Positions 57,698-64,000 of a stretch of 64,000 bases of DNA are shown in pieces. Every line of letters begins with the position of its first letter. The first letter of the stretch is position 1. The position numbers and the translations under genes were made by a program. The notes under the pieces were generated by a model, which was not told the origin of the DNA, made no database searches, and saw nothing but the letters and a program-made list of their open reading frames with translations. The DNA is from Parvularcula oceani. GTDB lineage: Bacteria; Pseudomonadota; Alphaproteobacteria; Caulobacterales; Parvularculaceae. Where the stretch lies: positions 372,001 to 436,000 of the forward strand of contig NZ_JPHU01000001.1 in NCBI RefSeq assembly GCF_000733125.1. The letters are read 5' to 3'.

Positions 57698-60601
57698 TCA
57701 ATAGGTCGCCCGCAGCCCGATGAACCAGCGCCGTCCGATCACGTCGTAAAGCGTCACGTCGGTGTTCGCGTCGCCCCCGAAGCTGAAGCCGAGAAGAGGC
57801 GGGTCTTCGTCGAAGATGTTGTCGACGCCGCCATAGACCTGGAACGTGTCGTTGAAATTGTAGGTGGCGGCGAGGTCGACATAGTGCCGCCGGTCGGCCG
57901 TCGGCAAAGCCGAATTGGCGTCCGGGTAGAGCTCCAGATCCCCGATCACCCGCCACTGCGCCCGGACGAGCATCGGCCCGCTCGTATAGTTCGCGCCGAA
58001 GGTCGCCTTGAAGTCGGGCACGGCATATTGCGAGAAGCTGGTGCAGCCGCCGCCGAAATAGCCCGCGCAATCCTGCGGGGACGCGCCCTCCACCTCGTTC
58101 ACCCGCTCGAAGATCCAGCCTGCCACGGCCGTCAGGCCGAGATCGGCGCCTTCCCCGGTCAGGCTGACCGACGACGGCAGCGGAATGTTGTAGTCCGCCT
58201 GCACGTCGAGGCCGTTGACGGTGATGGCGCCAATATTCTGAAGGTTGGTCTCGACATAGTCGATCTGGCCGTTTCCGAGCCGGTTGATCGACTGGCAGGC
58301 CGCGCTGTTGATATCGAGGGATTCGAAGCAGGCATTCACCGTCTGCTGCGCCCCCAGATTGGCGATCGCGTTGTCCACGGAGATATCGAAGTAATCCACC
58401 GTGATGTTCAGCCGGTCGATCATGGGCGGCTGGATCACCGCCCCGACCGTGAAGGTCTCCGATTCCTCCGGCTCGAGGGCCGGATTGCCGCCCGACTGCG
58501 CATCGAAGCCGACATTGATCTGCTGGAACGAGGAGATGTCGCCCGCCGGCACGCCCTGGGCGACGCAGAGGTCCTGCTGGGCAGGGGTCGGCGAGAAATC
58601 GGCGTCGCAAAGGTCGTCGCCCGCGGAGAAGCCGATGCCGATGGGCGAGAAGAGTTCATTCGCCGTCGGCGCCCGCAGCGCCTCGTTATAGGCTGACCGG
58701 AAGCGAAGCCAGGGCACGGGTCCCCATTCGCCGTTCACCTTCCAGGTCGTCGCGCCGCCCGAGGTCGAATAGTCCGAATAGCGGATCGCCGCCTCCACCG
58801 CGAGGACGTCGGCGAAGGGACGGCCAGCCAGGATCGGCACCCGCGTCTCCGCGAAGACCTCGCTGACGTCGAACCCGCCCTCGGTCGCCAAGGTCGGATT
58901 GTTCTCCAAAGCATAGAGCGCACCGGGATCGAAGCTGTAGTCGTCCTCGCGATATTCGAAGCCGACCGCGAGCGGGAGTTCGCCTGCGGGAAGATCGGCC
59001 AGAACGCTCGTCACCGACCCGCCCACGATGTGCCGCTCGAAAATCTCGCGGGAGGTGAAGGTGCCCGCGATGAAATTGCCGGCCTCTTCGGTGATCGAGT
59101 CGAAGCCGAACGGATTGACCGGAACGCAGCCCGGAATGCTCGAGCGGCACCGCACCTCGCCCGTCTCATCGTCGACCACGACATCGAGGCCGGCGGACAG
59201 ATAGGCGTCGACATACTGCCCTTCGAAGGCGGAGTCGGTGCGGGAGCGCTGGAACTGTCCGAACAGGTCCCAGCGCCAGTTGAGGCTGCCGGTATCGAAA
59301 TCGCCGCGCAGGCCCGCCGTCGCATTATAGGCGAGGCGCGAATAGTCATAGAAGCGCGGACCCGTCTCGATGCCGCGCCGGCCCGTGCTGAGGATCTGGG
59401 CATCGCCGTCCCCGTCCGGATCGAAGAGGTCCGCATTGTCGATCAGGAATTGCCGGACCGGATCGAACAGGATCGGGTTGTTGGCGTAATTGGGTACGAG
59501 GACCCCGCCCCCTTCGAGGCCCGGCGTCGCCAGCGCGAAGGACTCCTCGGCCTGCTGATAGGCGTTCCGCGTGTCGACGAAATAGAGCTCGGTATAGGCC
59601 TCGGTCCGGTCCGTGACATCGAAGTTCGCGATGCCGACGATCTGCCCGCGCTCCATCGGCCGCAGGAGATAGTTCAGCGCCGCGAAATTATAGCCGTCCT
59701 CCGGCTGGCAATAGGACAGGACCCCGCCGCCCTCTCCGAAGCGGACGCCTTGGAGGTTGGTGCAGTTGTCGGTGGAGAGGTCGACCCCGTCCAGCGCCGC
59801 GATCTGCGCGCTGCTGAGCGCGATCCGGGTGCCGGGGATGTTGCTCGATCCGAAGGGAACGAGTTCTCCGTCCTGTTCGGACAGGGAGATGCTGGAAAAC
59901 TCCCGGTCGTCGAAGAAGACCGGGTTCCGGTTCGTATAGGATGCGTAGACGACGGCGTTGCCGCGGCCACTGGCGGTCTGCGCGCCGTATTGCAGCTCGT
60001 AGACCTGCGAGGACCCGTCGCCCTCGCCCGTTTCGCCGTAGCGGACGCCCGCCGAGAAGCCTTCGTAATCGTCTTCGAGAATGAAGTTCACCGCGCCGGC
60101 GATGGCATCCGATCCGTAGACGGCCGAAGCGCCGCCGGTGATGATCTCGACCCGTTCGGTCAGCCCGCCGGGGATCGTGGCGAGGTCGACGGTCCCGTCG
60201 CCATTGGCGGGAATGAAGCGGCGGCCATTGACGAGAACCAGGGTCCGCGTGGCGCCGAGCGAGCGCAGGTTCGCTTCGAGAACGCCCGAGCCGCCGCCGG
60301 AGTTGACGCTGGAAGTCACGCCGCCGGAAAGCTGGGGGAACTCGTAGAGGACGGCTTCGATCGTGGGATCGCCGGAAAGCTCGAGCGCCTCCTCGTCGAC
60401 GACGGTGGTGGGGCTCGGCGCGGAAAGATCGCTCCTGACCAGGCGCGATCCGGTCACGTAGATCGTGTCGCCTTCATCCTGCTGTGCGGTGGTTTCCTGC
60501 GCGAAGGCGGGCCCTGCGGGAAGAAGGGCAATGGCCGACACGCCGGCCAGGGCCGCGGCCTTCCTTCTGCTGCGCTTCCAAGAACGGATCTTCGTCGTCA
60601 T
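57698..60601 (-). CDS. Large TonB-dependent outer-membrane receptor
   Basis: A 967-residue receptor with a signal peptide (MTTKIRSWKRSRRKAAALAG to PAFAQE), a plug domain (about 45-170: TIYVTGSRLVRSD, RSLGATRTLVLVNGRRF, ERVEIITGGASAVYGSDAIAGAVN) and a long barrel ending RRWFIGLRATY. These large receptors carry oligosaccharides or peptides in marine and plant-associated alphaproteobacteria. The start at 60601 has GAGGGG 9 bases upstream; an ATG 13 codons earlier is weaker. Its position suggests uptake of glycopeptides or peptides for this locus. Confidence 0.9.
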   Translation of the reverse strand: MTTKIRSWKRSRRKAAALAGVSAIALLPAGPAFAQETTAQQDEGDTIYVTGSRLVRSDLSAPSPTTVVDEEALELSGDPTIEAVLYEFPQLSGGVTSSVNSGGGSGVLEANLRSLGATRTLVLVNGRRFIPANGDGTVDLATIPGGLTERVEIITGGASAVYGSDAIAGAVNFILEDDYEGFSAGVRYGETGEGDGSSQVYELQYGAQTASGRGNAVVYASYTNRNPVFFDDREFSSISLSEQDGELVPFGSSNIPGTRIALSSAQIAALDGVDLSTDNCTNLQGVRFGEGGGVLSYCQPEDGYNFAALNYLLRPMERGQIVGIANFDVTDRTEAYTELYFVDTRNAYQQAEESFALATPGLEGGGVLVPNYANNPILFDPVRQFLIDNADLFDPDGDGDAQILSTGRRGIETGPRFYDYSRLAYNATAGLRGDFDTGSLNWRWDLFGQFQRSRTDSAFEGQYVDAYLSAGLDVVVDDETGEVRCRSSIPGCVPVNPFGFDSITEEAGNFIAGTFTSREIFERHIVGGSVTSVLADLPAGELPLAVGFEYREDDYSFDPGALYALENNPTLATEGGFDVSEVFAETRVPILAGRPFADVLAVEAAIRYSDYSTSGGATTWKVNGEWGPVPWLRFRSAYNEALRAPTANELFSPIGIGFSAGDDLCDADFSPTPAQQDLCVAQGVPAGDISSFQQINVGFDAQSGGNPALEPEESETFTVGAVIQPPMIDRLNITVDYFDISVDNAIANLGAQQTVNACFESLDINSAACQSINRLGNGQIDYVETNLQNIGAITVNGLDVQADYNIPLPSSVSLTGEGADLGLTAVAGWIFERVNEVEGASPQDCAGYFGGGCTSFSQYAVPDFKATFGANYTSGPMLVRAQWRVIGDLELYPDANSALPTADRRHYVDLAATYNFNDTFQVYGGVDNIFDEDPPLLGFSFGGDANTDVTLYDVIGRRWFIGLRATY

Positions 60602-60861
60602 CTCTCTACCCCTCTGACCATAGCGGCTCGACTCATTCATTATACGGACCTTATGGCCCGCCGCGATCGCCCCTCATCGCCGCCCGGAGCGCCCTGCCGG
60701 CACTGCCGGCAGACCTCGAAGCGGCAACTGCTCCGACCGGACCTCCCCCGGCATCCGCGCTGGCGGGACGCCGTTGCCGCGGCGGTGGTCCCGCCGTCCC
60801 CTTCCCCTGCCGAGCCGCCCGGCACGCTGACACCGGCCCTTGCTCAGCAATAGTATACTAA

Positions 60862-60870
60862 ATACGGTAT
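60862..60870. promoter_or_regulatory. Operator ATACGGTAT between the TonB receptor and amidohydrolase genes
   Basis: A perfect ATAC-N-GTAT palindrome (N = G). A GTATAC lies just beside it (60853-60858), as at the other two sites where the two motifs overlap. Confidence 0.65.
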
Positions 60871-60899
60871 TACATAGTCGGGGGCTGTCAATGCGCTTT

Positions 60900-60915
60900 C
60901 CGCAGATTTCTGCGG
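60900..60915. promoter_or_regulatory. CCGCAGA-TT-TCTGCGG palindrome
   Basis: Perfect 7-bp arms with a two-base centre, 30 bases downstream of the ATACGGTAT operator and about 125 bases before the amidohydrolase start. It could be an activator or repressor site for a second regulator, or a small hairpin in the leader. Confidence 0.4.
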
Positions 60916-61038
60916 CGGACGTCGCTCCCGAAGAGAGTGTTGCCAAGTCATCACGGTCGGACAGTCGCGTCCGGTCCGGTGCAATTCCGCATGGCCTGCA
61001 ACAGTCGAAGCGCTGAAGGCAAAGAGGGAAAGTCGATC

Positions 61039-62520
61039 GTGAAAACTATGGCCCGTTACGCTATGACCGCATGCGCCGTAAGCATGTCTCTTCTCGCCGT
61101 GAGCGGGATGGCGGCTGCAGCGGATATCCTCATCACCGATGTGACGGTGATCGACGGAACAGGAGCGGCTCCGATGAGCGGCCGCACGGTCGCCATCGAG
61201 GATGGGCGCATCATCAGGATCGGCAGGGCGCGGGACGACGAGGACGCCGACACCGTCATCGACGGATCGGGCCTCTATCTCCTGCCCGGCTTCATCGACA
61301 GCAATGTGCACCTGACCGTGTACGGGAACGCCCGCCGTCGCGAGACCGTGGTCCGCTACGGCCCCCGCAACGAGGAACTGGCGCTCGAATCCGCGCAGCG
61401 CCACCTCGCCCACGGAGTGACGACGGTCCGCGACAGCTATGGCGACCTGCAATCCCTTCTCGCGGTGCGCGACCGCATCGAGGCGGGCGAGGCCACGGGC
61501 GCGCGGATGCTCGTCGCGGGCAATATCGTGGGCTGGGGCGGCCCCTTCTCGATCACCTTCTCCTTGCTGCCCGAAGACGAGCTGACGCATTTCCAGCAGA
61601 CCTGGAACGACAGGATCACCCAAGGGGTCGGCGAAGAGCTGATGGATATGGGACCCGAGGGGGTCCGCGAGGCGATCAACGCCTATCTCGACAAGGGCGT
61701 GGACTTCATCAAATATGGCGGCTCGGGCCATTTCCGCCGCCCCGTCCTGATCGGCTTTTCCCCCCGGGTGCAGGAGGTGATCGTCGAAGAGACCCATGAG
61801 CGCGGCAAGATCGCCGAGACCCATGCGACGAGCCAGGAATCGCTGCGCCTCGCCGTCGAGGCGGGCATCGACCTGATCCAGCACCCCGAGATTCTGAGTG
61901 CGGATTATCCTGACGACCTCATCGAACTGATCGTCGAGGAGGACGTGTTGTGCGCCATGCGGCCGAACATGCTGACCGGGCGGATCTGGTCCGAGCATCT
62001 GGAGCGGCGCGAGGCCGCGCTTGCGGCGCAGTCCGAGATGCCGCCGCCCGCGACCGGCGCGCAGGAGAACCGGCGCGCCGAAGCGCGGGGCGACGATCTG
62101 GAGCTTCAGCGGCGCAATGCGAGGCGGCTGATTGCGGCTGGCTGCCCGGTCACCATCGCCACCGACAACTATCAGGGCGACGCGCCGGAGCTGCGCGGCG
62201 AACCCAAGCCGCTGGAGCAGGAAGCCGGCATGGGGTCGCTTCTCGCCATAGAGGGCTTGGTCGAACTCGGCATGACGCCGATGGAGGCTCTCATGGCCGC
62301 GACGCGCAACGGCGCCCGCGCCGCCGGCATGGCGGATGAGATCGGCGCCATCGAGGAAGGCATGATCGCCGACCTCGTCCTTCTCGGATCGAACCCGCTC
62401 GACGATATCGCGAACGTCCACGACATCGAGGCGGTGATCGCGAAGGGGCGAGTGATCGACATCGATTCGCTGCCGGAACAGCGGATCTTCAGCGTCGAGG
62501 CGCCTGCCCTCAGCCGATGA
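61039..62520 (+). CDS. Exported amidohydrolase-superfamily protein (imidazolonepropionase/prolidase-like)
   Basis: A 493-residue amidohydrolase with a signal peptide (cleavage near GMAAAAD). Superfamily features are visible: LLPGFID entry, the probable carboxylated Lys in FIKYGGSGH, His in AETHATS, His in IQHPE and the Asp of IATDNY. The first HxH reads N89-V-H91 (SNVHL), so one metal ligand is replaced. Related exported enzymes hydrolyse Xaa-Pro or cyclic dipeptides. A GTG start at 61039 has GAGGG upstream. Its end overlaps the convergent SNF gene by 11 bases. Confidence 0.82.
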   Translation: MKTMARYAMTACAVSMSLLAVSGMAAAADILITDVTVIDGTGAAPMSGRTVAIEDGRIIRIGRARDDEDADTVIDGSGLYLLPGFIDSNVHLTVYGNARRRETVVRYGPRNEELALESAQRHLAHGVTTVRDSYGDLQSLLAVRDRIEAGEATGARMLVAGNIVGWGGPFSITFSLLPEDELTHFQQTWNDRITQGVGEELMDMGPEGVREAINAYLDKGVDFIKYGGSGHFRRPVLIGFSPRVQEVIVEETHERGKIAETHATSQESLRLAVEAGIDLIQHPEILSADYPDDLIELIVEEDVLCAMRPNMLTGRIWSEHLERREAALAAQSEMPPPATGAQENRRAEARGDDLELQRRNARRLIAAGCPVTIATDNYQGDAPELRGEPKPLEQEAGMGSLLAIEGLVELGMTPMEALMAATRNGARAAGMADEIGAIEEGMIADLVLLGSNPLDDIANVHDIEAVIAKGRVIDIDSLPEQRIFSVEAPALSR

Positions 62521-63883
62521 AGGCGAAGACGATCAGCAGGAGGATGCCGAGCGGCGCGACGAAGCGCAGAAGGAAGAGCCACGTCCCGAACAGTGCGCCG
62601 CCGCTCAGCTCCAGCTCGTCCTGCGCGGCCTCTCTTTTCACGATCCAGCCGACGAAGACGGCCGTCAGGAGCGCGCCGATCGGCAGGAGGAGGTTCGACG
62701 CGATGAACTCGGTCGCGCCATAGATCGTCATCTCCTCGAAGATCGGCAGGACGCCCAGAGGGTGGAAGTCCGACAGGACGTTGAAGGAGAGCGTCGAGGC
62801 GATCCCGACGCCGAAGATCGCGAGCCCGAAGGCGAGGGCTGCGCCCGGCCGCTTCATGCCGCCATGCTCCTCCGCCCAGGAGACGAGCGGCTCGAGATTG
62901 GCGACCATGGAGGTCAGCGCCGCGGCGACGAGTAGAAGGAAGAAGGCGACGGCGATCACGCCCCCATAGGCCATGTTCCCGAAGGCGAGCGGCAGGCTCT
63001 GGAAGACGAGCCCCGTGCCTTCGGCGGGCGCGAGGCCCGAGGTGAAGACGATCGGGAAGATGGCGAGCCCGGCGACGAGCGCGACCAGCGTATCGGCCGA
63101 GGCGATGATGATCGTGGAGCTCGGAATCTTGATCCGGTCCGGCATATAGGCGCCATAGGTGATCATCCCGCCCATTGCGACGCCGACAGAGAAGAAGGCC
63201 TGGCCGATGGCGATCAGGAAAGTCTGCGCCGTCACGCGGCTGAAATCGGGCACGAAGAGGAAGGCCGCCGCATCGCCGAAGCCCTCGAGCGTCATGCCGT
63301 AAAGCGCCATGACGATCAGGATGAGGAAGAGCATCGGCATCAGGACGAGCGCGGCCTTCTCGATGCCCTTGCTCACTCCGCGCCGGATGATCATGACCGC
63401 GAGGCCGAGCATCACCGCCTGCCACAGGGCCAGGCGCCAGGGCGTCGCAAGGAGGGTGTCGAAGCGTTCCCGCGACTGGGCCGCATCGATGCCGGCGAAG
63501 CCGCCGAACACGCTGCGCCAGAGATAGTCCGCGGCCCAGCCGGCGACAACGGAATAGAAGGTCAGGATCAGGAAGGTCGCAACGAGCGCGAGCACGCCCA
63601 CCCCTCCCCATGCGGAACTCGCGCCCGCTTCCCGCGCGAGGCGCTGCATGCTGCCGATCGGGCTGAGATCGCCCCGGCGGCCGATCAGGAGCTCTGCGGC
63701 GACGAGCGGCGCGCCGATGCAGAAGAGGACGACGAGATAGATGAGGACGAAGGCGCCGCCCCCATTCTCTCCGGCGACATAAGGGAAGCGCCAGATATTG
63801 CCCAGGCCCACGGCGAAGCCGATCGCGGACAAGAGGAAGGCGGGCCTGGACGACCAGGTCTCGTGGACCTTCAGATTTTCCAT
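62510..63883 (-). CDS. SNF-family sodium-dependent amino acid symporter
   Basis: A 457-residue inner-membrane transporter of the neurotransmitter:sodium symporter family, with about eleven or twelve helices. Helix 1 has the unwound substrate/sodium site GLGNIWRFPY, helix 6 the AIGQAFFSVGVAMG pattern, and SADTLVALVAGLAIFP follows. Bacterial members such as LeuT carry amino acids. At the end of the hydroxyproline locus, uptake of proline, hydroxyproline or short amino acids is plausible but unproven. Confidence 0.9.
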   Translation of the reverse strand: MENLKVHETWSSRPAFLLSAIGFAVGLGNIWRFPYVAGENGGGAFVLIYLVVLFCIGAPLVAAELLIGRRGDLSPIGSMQRLAREAGASSAWGGVGVLALVATFLILTFYSVVAGWAADYLWRSVFGGFAGIDAAQSRERFDTLLATPWRLALWQAVMLGLAVMIIRRGVSKGIEKAALVLMPMLFLILIVMALYGMTLEGFGDAAAFLFVPDFSRVTAQTFLIAIGQAFFSVGVAMGGMITYGAYMPDRIKIPSSTIIIASADTLVALVAGLAIFPIVFTSGLAPAEGTGLVFQSLPLAFGNMAYGGVIAVAFFLLLVAAALTSMVANLEPLVSWAEEHGGMKRPGAALAFGLAIFGVGIASTLSFNVLSDFHPLGVLPIFEEMTIYGATEFIASNLLLPIGALLTAVFVGWIVKREAAQDELELSGGALFGTWLFLLRFVAPLGILLLIVFAFIG

Positions 63884-63927
63884 CGGGACGGATACCTCTC
63901 AGAGCTGCGGAAGAGAGCGGGCTTGCC

Positions 63928-64000
63928 TCACTCCCCTTGCGCAACCGTCGCGATGGGCATCGGTCCCGGCGGGATGTCCCGCTTCTCCTTCTCTTCGGCC
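63928..64000 (-). CDS. C-terminal fragment of a gene continuing past the window
   Basis: The minus strand is open to a TGA at 63928-63930 with high-GC third positions, giving the last 23 residues of a protein that ends PPGPMPIATVAQGE. It is 45 bases upstream of the SNF symporter gene on the same strand, so the two may share a transcript. Too short to identify. Confidence 0.5.
   Translation of the reverse strand, partial: AEEKEKRDIPPGPMPIATVAQGE

Larger units (their letters stand above)
60602..61038. other. Long divergent intergenic region of the receptor and amidohydrolase genes
   Basis: About 440 bases. From 60660 to 60840 the sequence is rich in G and C with an open frame on the plus strand, but composition is Arg/Pro-heavy and no start is credible. 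From 60845 to 60925 it is AT-richer and holds the ATACGGTAT operator, a TTGACA on the minus strand (60885-60890) and a 16-base palindrome (60900-60915). It probably carries promoters for both genes. Confidence 0.55.

Noticed and set aside
60660-60850. Plus-strand Arg/Pro/Cys-rich open frame upstream of the amidohydrolase
   Set aside because: Low-complexity composition, no credible start and no similarity; it looks like non-coding GC-rich DNA.
43883-60858. GTATAC as the common operator at four places
   Set aside because: GTATAC occurs at all four, but only three have the complete ATACNGTAT palindrome. The one before the DUF885 gene has a half-match and is kept only as a weak site.
1-64000. 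CRISPR arrays, tRNA or rRNA genes, insertion sequences, prophage
   Set aside because: No direct-repeat arrays, tRNA-like cloverleaf 3' ends, transposase or integrase motifs were seen; the phage-like protein at 21059 stands alone.

Overview
The window is a dense, GC-rich stretch of Gram-negative chromosome. An alphaproteobacterial source is suggested by an RpoH-type sigma factor carrying the RpoH-specific box, an HWE-family sensor kinase, a FixL/FixJ/FixK-like regulatory set, a HIG1 protein beside a cobalamin adenosyltransferase and etfBA, and a VPLPA-CTERM-like sorting tail. A Parvularculaceae or Hyphomonadaceae relative would fit, but the genus cannot be fixed from sequence reading alone. 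I saw no rRNA, tRNA, CRISPR array, insertion sequence or integrase.

Layout. 1-2.9 kb: 3' part of a CheR-PAS-HWE sensor kinase with a coupled receiver protein. 2.9-15.5 kb: mostly housekeeping genes, namely a small lipoprotein, aspartate-semialdehyde dehydrogenase, APC permease, M19 dipeptidase, RarD, RluD-type pseudouridine synthase, Bcr/CflA exporter, RpoH (with its own heat-shock-type promoter), an OprP-like porin, an M20 amidohydrolase and a secreted VPLPA-CTERM-like protein. 15.9-19.9 kb: a DNA-repair cassette (radical SAM protein, coiled-coil protein, UdgX uracil-DNA glycosylase), then an Hsp15-like S4 protein and a TerB protein. 19.9-29 kb: FAH-family hydrolase, phage-like protein, nucleoside transporter, a small membrane-protein/regulator unit with two matching operators, a HIG1 protein, cobalamin adenosyltransferase, a BLUF photoreceptor and etfBA. 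29-31 kb: exported GH2 enzyme with a beta-glucuronidase signature.

31-43.5 kb is a microaerobic respiration island. It holds cydA-cydB-cydX, a universal stress protein and hemN on the minus strand. Facing them are an OmpW-type porin, cydDC and a DUF454 protein. A Crp/Fnr regulator without Fe-S cysteines, a lone receiver protein, a FixJ-like regulator and a FixL-like kinase follow. Three related palindromes (TTGMG-N4-CNCAA type) lie upstream of cydA/ompW, cydDC and the lone receiver gene, so I infer one Fnr/FixK-type regulon.

43.9-63.9 kb is the most interesting region, a catabolic locus built around hydroxyproline. All four steps from trans-4-hydroxy-L-proline to 2-oxoglutarate are encoded: 4-hydroxyproline 2-epimerase, FAD D-amino-acid oxidoreductase, DapA-family deaminase and 2-oxoglutarate-semialdehyde dehydrogenase. 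They sit with a Tat-exported GH127 enzyme (a family that includes enzymes removing beta-L-arabinofuranose from hydroxyproline), a 902-residue exported protein of uncertain family, a DUF885 protein, an M24 Xaa-Pro-type peptidase, an exported amidohydrolase, a large TonB-dependent receptor, an SNF-family symporter and a GntR/FCD regulator. The same 9-bp palindrome, ATACNGTAT, is present in all three divergent intergenic regions of the locus. I infer a GntR-controlled system for arabinosylated hydroxyproline-rich glycoproteins such as plant or algal extensins.
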